Source: Oscillospiraceae bacterium (lineage in GTDB: Bacteria > Bacillota > Clostridia > Oscillospirales > Ruminococcaceae). Taken from it: DNA of 64,000 nt. The notes under the pieces are model-generated. The model searched no databases, was not told the DNA's origin, and saw only the letters and a list, made by a program, of their open reading frames with translations. Positions 48,703 through 56,859 of the stretch are shown one piece after another. A program made the position numbers and the translations under genes. The number at the start of each line of letters is the position of its first letter. The first letter of the stretch is position 1. Where the stretch lies: assembly GCA_022791315.1 (NCBI GenBank), contig JAAVYW010000045.1:1-64000 (forward strand). Reading direction: 5' to 3'.

Positions 48703-49962
48703 TTATTTGGATTTCTTGGTGGCAATCAGGCCAGCGGCAGAGATAGCAGCCACAGCCAGCATCACAGCCATGCTCACAGAGGAGGAAGAGCCGGTGTTGG
48801 GGTTGCCAGTGCCATTGCCAGGCTTGTTGCCGGGCTTGTTGCCATCGTCGGGCTCGTCGATGATGGGGTCATCGTCGTCGGGCTCGTCGGGCTCGATGGG
48901 CTCGTCAGGCTCTTCGTCGGGAATCACCTGCAGGTCAGCGGGGATAGGCTGGTCAGTGATGACATACTTGTCCAGCGCAGACACCGCGAAGCTCACCTGG
49001 CCGTTGTCCACATCCATGGTGGAGGTCATCAGGTCGAAATCAGTGCCGTTGAAGCGGTACACATAGGGGGTGGCATACTCGGTGTCCACAGTAATGGTGG
49101 CATTCACAGGGAGTTTCGCCCCGCTGCGGAAGCCCAGGTAAGAGACCTGCGCCTCAAACTCGGCGTCGGCAAAGGCCTCGGCCACGCTGGCGATTTCACC
49201 GGTGGAGTAGGCGATGTTGAAAGCGGCAACGGTGCCCTTCTTGGCATCGGAACCCTTCACCGCCATGACGATGTCGCCATAATGGAAGCGGACAACATCC
49301 TGGCTGTTCAGCTCTTTCTTGAGCACCTCCATCATGTCCTTGGAGATGACGGGAGAATCCAGGTCAAAGTCCAGAGAGGTTTCGCCATACTCGTGCATGT
49401 CGTCGATTTCAGCCAGCAGGCGGTCCACATTGGTGTCGCCATAGCCGATGGAGTATTCCATCTTGCTGAATTCAACAGTCTCAAAGCCCTGCCGGCGGCC
49501 CTCAGAAGTGGCCTTGGCAATTACAGTGATGGTGCCTTCCTTGGGGCTGGTGAGGGTCAGGCCATCGGCCTCGGCGTAGAAGGAGCCGTGAATCTCGTTG
49601 GGAGCATTTACGGTGTCCTGCGTCACTCTCAGTCTGTCATAGGAGAGCGGGCCCGTCACTTTTACGCTGATGTCATAGTACTTGCGGTTGAGCGCTACGT
49701 TGGACTCATTGCCCTCGTCGTCTGTCAGCTTGTTGCCATAGGCCTCCAAGGCAAAGTCAAACCTGGTCTTGGAGCCAGGGGCAACAGAGCCGCCTGCATT
49801 CCACACACTGTAGCCATCGGAAGGAGCACTAGATGTCAAGTCGAGTTTTACGGTCGAACTGGGTTCTACGGCGGTGTCTTTCACGTTGTTCTCGGCAAAC
49901 GCAGCTGTGGTCAGCCCGAATGCCATTGCGGCAGCCATGATAAAGGATAAAGCCTTTTTCAT
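48703..49962 (-). CDS. Sortase-anchored surface protein, paralog 1 (NPNTG)
   Basis: A 419-residue protein with signal peptide (KKALSFIMAAAMAFGLTTAAFA), an N-terminal beta-rich domain, and a second domain with the core shared by the four paralogs (EIDDMHEYGE...ISKDMMEVLKKEL...VSYLGFRSG...PYVYRF...LDKYVITDQPIP). An Asp/Pro/Glu-rich spacer follows and a C-terminal sorting region: NPNTG, hydrophobic helix, KKSK. It is thus displayed on the wall by a sortase, probably the gene next downstream. ATG 49962 follows AAAGGAGG and has a promoter at 50049-50077. Even codon usage suggests strong expression. Confidence 0.8.
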   Translation of the reverse strand: MKKALSFIMAAAMAFGLTTAAFAENNVKDTAVEPSSTVKLDLTSSAPSDGYSVWNAGGSVAPGSKTRFDFALEAYGNKLTDDEGNESNVALNRKYYDISVKVTGPLSYDRLRVTQDTVNAPNEIHGSFYAEADGLTLTSPKEGTITVIAKATSEGRRQGFETVEFSKMEYSIGYGDTNVDRLLAEIDDMHEYGETSLDFDLDSPVISKDMMEVLKKELNSQDVVRFHYGDIVMAVKGSDAKKGTVAAFNIAYSTGEIASVAEAFADAEFEAQVSYLGFRSGAKLPVNATITVDTEYATPYVYRFNGTDFDLMTSTMDVDNGQVSFAVSALDKYVITDQPIPADLQVIPDEEPDEPIEPDEPDDDDPIIDEPDDGNKPGNKPGNGTGNPNTGSSSSVSMAVMLAVAAISAAGLIATKKSK

Positions 49963-50048
49963 GTATGTACCTCCTTTAGATAAGAAAGAATTTTTTCGTT
50001 CAAACCCTGCCGTCTTTTCTTTTTCTTTAGTGCCCTTGAACAATTGCT

Positions 50049-50077
50049 AGTATATCGGATTGTCCCCAAAAGCGCAA
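50049..50077 (-). promoter_or_regulatory. Promoter of surface paralog 1
   Basis: On the minus strand TTGCGC (50072-50077), a 17-base spacer and TATACT (50049-50054). Confidence 0.65.
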
Positions 50078-50201
50078 TGGTCTTTTGTCATATCCTTGTT
50101 TCTGTTTTGTAATCTTTATTTGTGCATATCTCATAAATAGCTGGTTGATATACCCTGAATAATCAGATATTTTCACTAATATGCCAAAAAAGGAAAAAAA
50201 T

Positions 50202-50239
50202 TCCTGCAAAATCTCCTAAATTTTGGAAATTTTGCAGGA
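50202..50239 (-). terminator. Terminator of surface paralog 2
   Basis: TCCTGCAAAAT (50202-50212) pairs with ATTTTGCAGGA (50229-50239). On the minus strand it is followed by TTTTTTTCCTTTTTT. Confidence 0.85.
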
Positions 50240-50308
50240 CTGTGCTTCCAAATGCAGAATACCGGGAAACATTTCCGCTGTTATTTTTCAAAAAACCGCA
50301 AAAAGCCG

Positions 50309-51448
50309 TTATTTTATATAGCGCTGGATTTTCAGTGCCGTGCTCTCTCTATAATAAGTGTCCCCGTCTTTGAGCTTGTAGATGCGGGGCTCTTCCGCCT
50401 CGGCCTCCTCCTGGGTTTCCCCAGTGCCCAGCAGCTTCTTCCCGCCCCCGGCCCTGTTCTCGTCAGCGGCAAAGAGCAGGGTAGACGGGTCGGCAATCTC
50501 CTCAGGCAGGGGCTTCTCGGTAATCACATAGGTGGCGAGCTGCTGCGCCTCTATGGTATAGACCTGCCCGTCGTGGGTCAGCTTGCACCTGGAAAATCTT
50601 TCCGTTTCCGGGTCAAAGGTGTAGATACAGCGCCTCTCCATCCCGTTGCCCACGTAGAGCCGCAAGGGCGCTGTAAGGCTCTGCTCCTTGAATTTCAGGT
50701 AGGAGACCTCCCCGGTAAACCCGGCCTCCTCAATGCGCTTGGCGTACCCTGTGTGCTCCTCTGTAGAGGCGTAGAGGTCAATGGCCTGCGCCTTCAAATC
50801 GGTGAGCATGTCATAGGTAAAGACCACGCCATAGCCGCCGAAATCCACATTCATGGACTGCCCTTCTTCCAGCTCCATCTTGAGCATCCGGATTACCGAG
50901 CCGGGCAGATACCCCGCGTTGGCATAGGCAAAGCCGTAATCCCTGCGCTCCATCCACATGGTGTCCAGGGCCTCCTGGATACTATAGGAATCAAAGGGCT
51001 GGTACTTCACCCGCATCTCCTGGCGATAGCTGCCCTTGGCCAGCAAATCCCGGTGCTCCCCCACCGGCGTGAGGGTCACAGTATAGGCGGCATTTTTCGA
51101 TTTCTCCGCCGACAACAGCCCCGATTCCAGGTGGAAGGTCACAGTAAAGACATTGTACTCCTCTTCGCTCTCCTTTATCCGCACCAAATCGGCCTTCAGC
51201 GGCTTCACCGTGTGCACGTCCACCTTAAAATCCTCCGCCTTGGCATGATAGGAAACCCGGGAAGGCGTCACCCGGAACTCCACCTTCACCCAGGCGTTAT
51301 TGGTGGTGGTGAGCTCGTACTCACTCTTGGAAAAGGAAATCGAGATAAATTCCCCCTCCGTCTTGGCCTCCACCTCCTCCGCCAACGCCGGAACCGCCAG
51401 CAACATCACCCCCAGCAACGCCACAATAACCCCTGCAATCCGTCTCAC
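50309..51448 (-). CDS. Secreted surface-island protein, paralog 2
   Basis: A 379-residue secreted protein with signal peptide (RRIAGVIVALLGVMLLAVPALA) and the same two-domain plan as paralogs 1, 3 and 4: a beta-rich N-domain, then the shared core (MLKMELEEG...YGVVFTYDML...VSYLKFKEQSL...IYTFDP...LATYVITEKPLPEEI). The C-terminal 60 residues contain GGGKKLLGTG and a charged tail ending QRYIK. There is no sorting signal and no membrane helix. The GTG start follows GAGGTATT. It would be exported and must be retained by another mechanism or released. Confidence 0.7.
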   Translation of the reverse strand: MRRIAGVIVALLGVMLLAVPALAEEVEAKTEGEFISISFSKSEYELTTTNNAWVKVEFRVTPSRVSYHAKAEDFKVDVHTVKPLKADLVRIKESEEEYNVFTVTFHLESGLLSAEKSKNAAYTVTLTPVGEHRDLLAKGSYRQEMRVKYQPFDSYSIQEALDTMWMERRDYGFAYANAGYLPGSVIRMLKMELEEGQSMNVDFGGYGVVFTYDMLTDLKAQAIDLYASTEEHTGYAKRIEEAGFTGEVSYLKFKEQSLTAPLRLYVGNGMERRCIYTFDPETERFSRCKLTHDGQVYTIEAQQLATYVITEKPLPEEIADPSTLLFAADENRAGGGKKLLGTGETQEEAEAEEPRIYKLKDGDTYYRESTALKIQRYIK

Positions 51449-51504
51449 AATACCTCACGCTCCTCTGCTTTTCGTCTTTTTCCATCTTTTGACAAAACAA
51501 CCTT

Positions 51505-51824
51505 TATCGCGCCGCAGGCAAACTAAAGTTTCCGGGCCAGCGAAGCTGGCCTTGTCCACACCTTTCCAAAGGGTGGTGAAGACCAACTGAGTTGGCCTGG
51601 CAAGAATCGCCTTGCGCTTCTTGAAAGTCAAGCCATAGACTTGATTTTTCCAAAGGCAAAGCCTTTGGCCGCTCACCGCAGTGAGAGAAATTCCCCTTCT
51701 AAGGGGCGGCGTATCCGTAGCAGGCTAAGGCTCGCACCCAGCCCACAAGCCGCCCTCTACCAAGCTCCCCTTTGCCGGTAACACATCCCACCCCCACGCC
51801 GCCTTTGCCAACGGCAAACAGGCC
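51505..51824 (+). repeat. Hairpin-mosaic dispersed repeat, copy D (3'-truncated)
   Basis: Same element as at 9507 but ending after ACGGCAAACAGGCC, about 320 bp, so the 3' third is missing. Paired arms are at 51650-51668 (loop AAA) and 51669-51688. A private insertion at about 51579-51649 contains short hairpins CCAACT/AGTTGG and CAAGAA/TTCTTG. It lies between two paralog genes of the surface island. Confidence 0.88.
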
Positions 51825-51877
51825 TCCCTCCCCCAATTGTACCACATCTCCCCTCCCCTGGGAAGATATTTCCTGGG

Positions 51878-51920
51878 AAAAAAGACGGCACCCGCCCGTC
51901 CCCGGACAGATGCCGTCTTC
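51878..51920 (-). terminator. Terminator of surface paralog 3
   Basis: AAAGACGGCA (51881-51890) pairs with TGCCGTCTTC (51911-51920). On the minus strand it runs into TTTTTT. Confidence 0.85.
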
Positions 51921-51937
51921 CCACACATTCCAGGGCC

Positions 51938-52996
51938 CTAACGCAGCGTCAGCCGCCCGCTCGTCCCCTTCTCCTCCTTGGCAGAGGACCCGGAGAGCAC
52001 CAGCCGCTTGCCCGTAGAAGAAGTGCCCTTCTTCTGGGAACCAATCAAGACGAGCTTTTTCCCGGTAGTGCTGTCAGCGTCATCTGCATCGGCCCGGGGC
52101 GCGTCCAGGTTCTCCACGTCAATCTCGGTGGGAGAAATCACAAACTCGCCCAGGTTCCGCACAAAGAAAGTGACAACGCCGTTTTCCGTCGAGGATTCAA
52201 TCGGTTCAAGCTCCTCGGCCCTGGTGTTGTACTGATACACATAGTTCTTCCTGGAACCGGTGTGCACCGCCACACCCAGCTGCCCGCCCAACTCTCCGGC
52301 GCCAAAGCGCAGGATATCCAGCTTGCTCTTATTGATTTTGTTGGTAGCCAGCAGGCTGTTCAGCCGCGAAGAGGGGTCTGTCTTGGGGTTGGTGCCAATG
52401 GTCTTGGCATCCATCGACTTCACATACCGCCCCACAAACACCAGGCTAAACCCGTCGTATTCCAGCGTCATGGTGGCATCCGATTTCAAGTACTTCTTCA
52501 TCAGCGTCATCGCCCGCGCCGGAAGCGCCAGCGTGTCAGGCGAGAAGGTAGCCTCTTTGTCGCCGTAATCCCGCATGTCATAGAGGGTGTCCTCAAAGCT
52601 GTCCAAATCCATCTCCGGGTAGGTCACCGTCACGGTCTGGCTCTGGGTCTCCACCTGGTCATAGCTCCGGGGCACCCGCACCGATACCTTTACAAACCCT
52701 GTCTTCTCCCGCACTGCCAGGATTTCCGTGGGGTCCGCCGTCACAGTAACCGAGAGCACATTCCCCGTCAGGGACACGCTGCGCTCATAGGCGTCCAAAA
52801 AGGAACTGCTGGTCACACGGATATCCACATCCGAGCGCTTTGCCTCTCCGTCATTGTTGTGCAAGATAAAATCAAATTCCAGCTGGGCAGATTCACTGTA
52901 TTCAATATCGGTGCCGCCCACCTCTTCCGCCAGGGCCGCAGGGGCCATCGCAAGGGCCGTCGCCGCAGCCAGCAGGCCACTTATCCATCTCTTCAT
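51938..52996 (-). CDS. Secreted surface-island protein, paralog 3 (KRLVL-type tail)
   Basis: A 352-residue secreted protein. It has a signal peptide (ISGLLAAATALAMAPAALA), a beta-rich N-domain and the shared core (LYDMRDYGDKEATFSPDTL...LMKKYLKSD...FSLVFVGRY...NYVYQY...LGEFVISPTEI). The last 45 residues contain three copies of a short motif: TGKKLVLIGS, TGKRLVLSGS and SGRLTLR at the very end, separated by Ser/Lys/Glu spacers. No LPXTG motif or membrane helix is present. The ATG follows GAGGAGGCGAAGG. The repeated tail motif may be a binding strand for another subunit or the wall; this is inference. Confidence 0.7.
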   Translation of the reverse strand: MKRWISGLLAAATALAMAPAALAEEVGGTDIEYSESAQLEFDFILHNNDGEAKRSDVDIRVTSSSFLDAYERSVSLTGNVLSVTVTADPTEILAVREKTGFVKVSVRVPRSYDQVETQSQTVTVTYPEMDLDSFEDTLYDMRDYGDKEATFSPDTLALPARAMTLMKKYLKSDATMTLEYDGFSLVFVGRYVKSMDAKTIGTNPKTDPSSRLNSLLATNKINKSKLDILRFGAGELGGQLGVAVHTGSRKNYVYQYNTRAEELEPIESSTENGVVTFFVRNLGEFVISPTEIDVENLDAPRADADDADSTTGKKLVLIGSQKKGTSSTGKRLVLSGSSAKEEKGTSGRLTLR

Positions 52997-53042
52997 TTCC
53001 TTCGCCTCCTCAAAACGTCAAAATAATCCAAAAATTACCACA

Positions 53043-53066
53043 GAAGGCCGCTGTTCAGCGGCCTTC
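53043..53066 (-). terminator. Terminator of surface paralog 4
   Basis: GAAGGCCGCT (53043-53052) pairs with AGCGGCCTTC (53057-53066). On the minus strand a T-rich stretch follows. Confidence 0.75.
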
Positions 53067-53084
53067 CTCGGGTTTGGCAAACAC

Positions 53085-54212
53085 TTATTTCTTCTTAATC
53101 GTCAGGGTCAGCTTCTTCGTGGTAGAAGAAGTGTTCTTGTTGGAAGAAGAAGTGGTTTTCTTGTCAGAGCTGCTGGTCTTGTCTTCGGTCTTGTCCGCAG
53201 CGTCGTCCGCCTCAGCCTTGCTGGCCGAAGCCGTGGTGCCGGACTTGTACACGATGGATTTGGGCAGCTTGGACTCGGTGATGATATAGGTCTCCATGAT
53301 ATAGGCGTCAAATTCCAGGTCGTAGTTGTCGCTCTCATAGGTCTTGTACTGATAGAACAGGCCGTTGCCCAGATAGCGGTACACATAGCTGCCGCCGCAG
53401 TCAGGCGTCACACCTACCCGCAGGGTGGTGTCCAGCTTGTCGCCGGAGCTAAAGGTGAGGTAATCCACATCGTCATAGTACTTGGCCTTTTCCAGGGCAG
53501 TCTCCACCTCTTCCACGGCAGAGGTCTTAGCGCCGAAGTTGATGGCCTTCAAAGAGAGCTTCTTGGCAGCAGCGCCGGTGATGCCGATGCCGTAGTTGGT
53601 GAAATCCAGATAGCAGTACTGGGAGGATTTCAGCTTGCTGCGCATGAACTTGACGGCATCCTTATTGATAACCGCCACATTGGGGGAGAAGAACATGTAG
53701 TCCTCGTCGTAGTCCTTCATCTCCTCATACGCGTCGTACAAGTCGTCGATGTTGAACTCCTCGAAGTCCACAACCAGGTAATCCTTGAAAGTGGAGGCGC
53801 GGAAATAACGCTTGGAGGTGGTGTCATCCGGCGTCATTTTCACAGTCAGGCGCACTTTCTGGGAAGAGGAGGCAGCCATCCCGTCGCTCACATCCAGCCG
53901 GATACGGGCGCCGATTAGGTTGTCGCCCGCAGAGAAATTGCGGACCGTGTCCACTTCCACATCGTCGTTGTTGGTGCTGGCATCAAATTCAAAATCATAG
54001 GCGGAAATTTTTCCAGTGTAGGCGCTGCCGGAGACATCAAATACCACTTCCACCTCCACAGTGGAGCCGGGCAGCAGGCTGTTGGCCTCCGAGCCGTTTA
54101 CTTTGATGGACTGCAGCACGCCCGCGGGCATAACTTTTGTTGCCGCAAAGGCCGTGGGCACCACAGTCAGCATCAGAGCCAGGGACAAAAACAATGCTGT
54201 TAACTTTTTCAT
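53085..54212 (-). CDS. Secreted surface-island protein, paralog 4 (KKLTL tail)
   Basis: A 375-residue secreted protein with signal peptide (KKLTALFLSLALMLTVVPTAFA), a beta-rich N-domain and the shared core (YEEMKDYDEDYMFFSPNVAVINKDAVKFM...VDYLTFSSG...SYVYRYLGNG...METYIITESKLPKSI). A Ser/Thr/Lys/Asp-rich linker of about 45 residues ends in TTKKLTLTIKKK, close to the tail motif of paralog 3. There is no sorting signal. The ATG follows AAAGGAATGG. It is probably the first gene of the island in transcription order on this strand, although each paralog gene has its own terminator. Confidence 0.7.
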   Translation of the reverse strand: MKKLTALFLSLALMLTVVPTAFAATKVMPAGVLQSIKVNGSEANSLLPGSTVEVEVVFDVSGSAYTGKISAYDFEFDASTNNDDVEVDTVRNFSAGDNLIGARIRLDVSDGMAASSSQKVRLTVKMTPDDTTSKRYFRASTFKDYLVVDFEEFNIDDLYDAYEEMKDYDEDYMFFSPNVAVINKDAVKFMRSKLKSSQYCYLDFTNYGIGITGAAAKKLSLKAINFGAKTSAVEEVETALEKAKYYDDVDYLTFSSGDKLDTTLRVGVTPDCGGSYVYRYLGNGLFYQYKTYESDNYDLEFDAYIMETYIITESKLPKSIVYKSGTTASASKAEADDAADKTEDKTSSSDKKTTSSSNKNTSSTTKKLTLTIKKK

Positions 54213-54411
54213 AGTGAATGACCATTCCTTTCTGTATTTTGGGGACAGTAGCCTGCCCTCCTGTGACCTTTCCGTTCACACCTACTAAACGTAATGCCCC
54301 TATGAATTATTGGAAGACTTTTAAGAAATTGGAATAATTTTTCAAAAATTTTTCTCCCCCGTGCCCTTTCCCAAAAATTCCCCCTTTTCCAAAAAAATCC
54401 CGGAAAACAGG

Positions 54412-54441
54412 TTGACAAAAAGCCGCTCTCTATTGTATGAT
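54412..54441 (+). promoter_or_regulatory. Promoter of tRNA-Leu
   Basis: Perfect TTGACA (54412-54417), an 18-base spacer and TATGAT (54436-54441). Confidence 0.75.
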
Positions 54442-54485
54442 AAGTGGGATGGAGCAGCAGAACTCCATCCATACTCATTTTCCCC

Positions 54486-54573
54486 GCTGGTGTGGCGGAA
54501 CTGGCAGACGCCCAGGACTTAAAATCCTGTGAGGTTTCCCCTCGTACCGGTTCGATCCCGGTCACCAGCACCA
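54486..54573 (+). tRNA. tRNA-Leu (anticodon TAA)
   Basis: A complete 88-base tRNA with encoded CCA. The acceptor arms are GCTGGTG and CACCAGC plus A-CCA. The anticodon loop is CTTAAAA with anticodon TAA in stem AGGA/TCCT. The long variable arm (TGAGGTTTCCCCTCG) and T-arm ACCGG-TTCGATC-CCGGT fit class II tRNA-Leu. It has its own promoter and terminator. Confidence 0.97.
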
Positions 54574-54579
54574 GGCAAA

Positions 54580-54614
54580 GAAGCCCCCGGAGCTTTCGCT
54601 CCGGGGGCTTCTTT
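54580..54614 (+). terminator. Terminator of tRNA-Leu
   Basis: A 13-bp perfect stem GAAGCCCCCGGAG / CTCCGGGGGCTTC (54580-54592 with 54599-54611) is followed by TTT. Confidence 0.85.
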
Positions 54615-54619
54615 GGCCT

Positions 54620-55288
54620 TATATCCCTACCAAATATCGAACCCATACGCATAGGGCACAATCCCGCCTGCTCCGCCAGGGCCAGCGAGGCCGCGTTTTC
54701 CCTTGCTGCGCTGTACAGGGGAACCGCCCCCTGCTGCAAAACCTCCCCCGTCCAGCCCCGCAGGGCAGCCAGCGCATGGCCCTGCCGCCGGTACTCCGGC
54801 AAGGTCTCAATCCCCGCCTCGTGCCCCCTCCCCCTGCGCACGCTGCGGCCAATCGAAACCACCTGGCCCTCCCAAACCCGCCCCACAAAGGGCGTTGCAG
54901 TGGGGAGCTCCTCCACATCCTCCTCAAACGTGAGCACCAGCAGCGGGCCGTCTTCCGCCGTCAGCACCCGGGCCTCCCCCTCTTCCGGTCCCTCTGGACC
55001 GGGATAATGGAAGCAGGCTTCCTGCGTGCAGCGATTGGCCCGGAATTCCCTCCGGTACCCCGCAATATCCTCCGCATCCCGGGACAAAAGCGCCTGCACC
55101 TTTTCCACAAAAGCCGAATCCGCCCGCAGCCCCAAGCGGTATACCACCTCTCCGTCAAGGTTTTTCCCCACATGGAGCAACGGCACAGGGACTGTCTGCC
55201 CCTAGGGCTCATTGGGATACGCCATCCTGCCGTCCTGATAGGTGAAGACACAGCCCGGCCGCATTTCCAAAAGCTCTCTTCCGGTCAT
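54620..55288 (-). pseudogene. Broken GNAT acetyltransferase with in-frame amber codon
   Basis: ATG 55288 (MTGRELLEMRPGCVFTYQDG) overlaps the upstream stop as ATGA. The frame meets TAG at 55202-55204 after AYPNEP and then continues in the same frame with a GNAT-like protein (PVPLLHVGKNLDGEVVYRL..., RRGRGHEAGIETLPEYRRQGHALAALRGW, YSAARENAASLALAEQAGL). The natural end should be near 54620. However, the frame has no stop there and runs antisense through the tRNA-Leu terminator and tRNA to 54209. Both ends suggest decay. A restart at ATG 55186 is possible. It follows the 4Fe-4S membrane protein gene. Confidence 0.6.
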
Positions 55289-56187
55289 CCTCGCTTCTCT
55301 GCCCTCCCCGCTTTCTCTCTCCCGCCCGAAAACCCCGATGAAATCGCCCCTGTGGGGCAAATCTCCCGGCACTTCCCGCAGCGGATACACTCCGCGCCGT
55401 TGATTTCCCGCGTCACCTCCACCCCCATGGGGCAGGCGCGCTCGCACTTTTTGCAGTCCACGCATTTCCCCCTGTCCAGCCCCATCTGGTAAAAGCTGAA
55501 CCGGTTAAACAGCGCATAGAAGGCCCCCAGCGGGCACAGGTACTTGCAAAAGGGCCTGCAAACCACTGCCGCCGCCAATACAATCACCAGCAGCACTGCC
55601 AGCTTCCACACAAAGAGCCCCCCTGCCGCCTGCCGCAACGGGGGATTCCCCAGCAGCAGCGGCACACCGCCGCCCAATGTCCCAGCAGGGCAGAGGTATT
55701 TGCAGAAAAAGGGCACCGATACCCCCATATCCCCCCGCACGAAAAGGGGCAGGAGCACCACCAGCAGAGCCAGCACCAGGTATTTGAGATACCGCCCGGC
55801 CCTGTCCAGCCGCCCCGGCACCCGGAGCTTTGGCAGCGGGATTTTATAGAGCAAATCCTGCACCAGGCCAAAGGGGCACAGCAGCCCGCACACCAGCCGC
55901 CCCAGCACCACGCCAAAGAGCATCAATGTCCCCAGCACATAGAAGGGGAACCGGCGCCTCCCGCTCCCCAGCTCCGCCTGCAAAGCACCGATGGGGCAGG
56001 CCCCTAGCGCGCCGGGGCAGGAATAGCAGTTGAGCACCGGCACACACACCGCCTTGCTTCCCCCAGTGAAGATTTTCCCCTTGGCAAAGCCCGCGACATA
56101 GCCGTTGAACACTGCTGCCGCCAGCAGCTGGACCACTCTCTGCCGGGAGATATGCTTTTTCACCCGATTCCAATGCACTCCAAACAT
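55285..56187 (-). CDS. 4Fe-4S membrane protein (NapH/CcoG-like)
   Basis: A 300-residue membrane protein with about five helices and several Cys clusters: CYSCPGALGACPIGAL, CGLLCPFGLVQDLLY, CKYLCPAGTLG, CRPFCKYLCPLGAFYALFNR. It also has a C-terminal pair of ferredoxin motifs, CVDCKKCERACP and CIRCGKCREICP. Such proteins carry electrons across or along the membrane. With a CD1871A-type mini-protein and a thioredoxin-like lipoprotein immediately upstream it forms a compact redox operon, likely delivering reducing power to the outside thiol protein (inferred). Confidence 0.85.
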   Translation of the reverse strand: MFGVHWNRVKKHISRQRVVQLLAAAVFNGYVAGFAKGKIFTGGSKAVCVPVLNCYSCPGALGACPIGALQAELGSGRRRFPFYVLGTLMLFGVVLGRLVCGLLCPFGLVQDLLYKIPLPKLRVPGRLDRAGRYLKYLVLALLVVLLPLFVRGDMGVSVPFFCKYLCPAGTLGGGVPLLLGNPPLRQAAGGLFVWKLAVLLVIVLAAAVVCRPFCKYLCPLGAFYALFNRFSFYQMGLDRGKCVDCKKCERACPMGVEVTREINGAECIRCGKCREICPTGAISSGFSGGREKAGRAEKRG

Positions 56188-56300
56188 ATCTTCACCGCCT
56201 TCTGCATCACGCCCCGGTACTCCCCCAGCGCCACGCCGAGCCCTAGGAACACCAGTGCCGCCGCCAACATCCCGGCCCGCAAAATCCCCTGCCTACTCAT
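56160..56300 (-). CDS. CD1871A family CXXC-motif mini-protein
   Basis: A 46-residue protein: one membrane helix (ILRAGMLAAALVFLGLGVALGEYRG) and the invariant C-terminal block VMQKAVKICLECIGIG with a CxxC pair. This is the pattern of the short CD1871A family found with 4Fe-4S membrane proteins in Clostridia. It overlaps both neighbours (8 bases with the thioredoxin gene, 28 bases with the 4Fe-4S gene), so it is tightly coupled. Its role is presumably electron or thiol relay. Confidence 0.8.
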   Translation of the reverse strand: MSRQGILRAGMLAAALVFLGLGVALGEYRGVMQKAVKICLECIGIG

Positions 56301-56808
56301 CCTCGCTCTCGCCCTCTTCCAGCAGCTTTGCCACCATCTCGTCATAGGTCTTTTTCAAGTCCTCCTGCGCCCCCACAATCTCGTCCCAGGCCTGGTTCCC
56401 CTCGCTGTCCACAAAAATCGTCAGCGGAATCACCATGGCATAGTCGCACATCTCCTCAAATTTCTCGTTCCCGCTCACCAGCGTAATCCCCTCATACCCT
56501 GCGGACTCCAGGATTTTCTTGGCGCTCTTCTCATTTCCCTGGGCATCCACGCAAATGGTAATCAGCTGCACATTATCCGGCAATTCCTTCTCATAAGCGG
56601 CCAAATCCGGCATCTCTGCCAGGCAGGGCATACAATATGTCCCCCAGAAATTGATAATCGTCAAATCCTTCTCCGCAATATCCGCCTGGGTAAAGGTCTT
56701 CCCATCCAAGGTCTTGGCATAGAGTTCCCCTGGCCCCACTTCCGGCTCCCCGGAACACCCTGCCATCGCCATCATGAGCACCATCATCGCTGCAATCAAT
56801 CTTTTCAT
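56293..56808 (-). CDS. TlpA-like thioredoxin lipoprotein
   Basis: A 171-residue lipoprotein with signal and lipobox (LIAAMMVLMMAMAGCSG) and a TlpA/ResA-type thioredoxin domain: LTIINFWGTYCMPCLAEMP with the active site CMPC, then VPLTIFVD with the cis-Pro. It acts outside the membrane as a thiol-disulfide reductase. ATG 56808 was preferred because GGGAGG lies nine bases upstream. It is the first gene of the redox operon. Confidence 0.88.
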   Translation of the reverse strand: MKRLIAAMMVLMMAMAGCSGEPEVGPGELYAKTLDGKTFTQADIAEKDLTIINFWGTYCMPCLAEMPDLAAYEKELPDNVQLITICVDAQGNEKSAKKILESAGYEGITLVSGNEKFEEMCDYAMVIPLTIFVDSEGNQAWDEIVGAQEDLKKTYDEMVAKLLEEGESEDE

Positions 56809-56859
56809 CTCACTCATCCTCCCAGTTTGTTCATCAAGCTGTCCTCTCCATCTTGGGTC

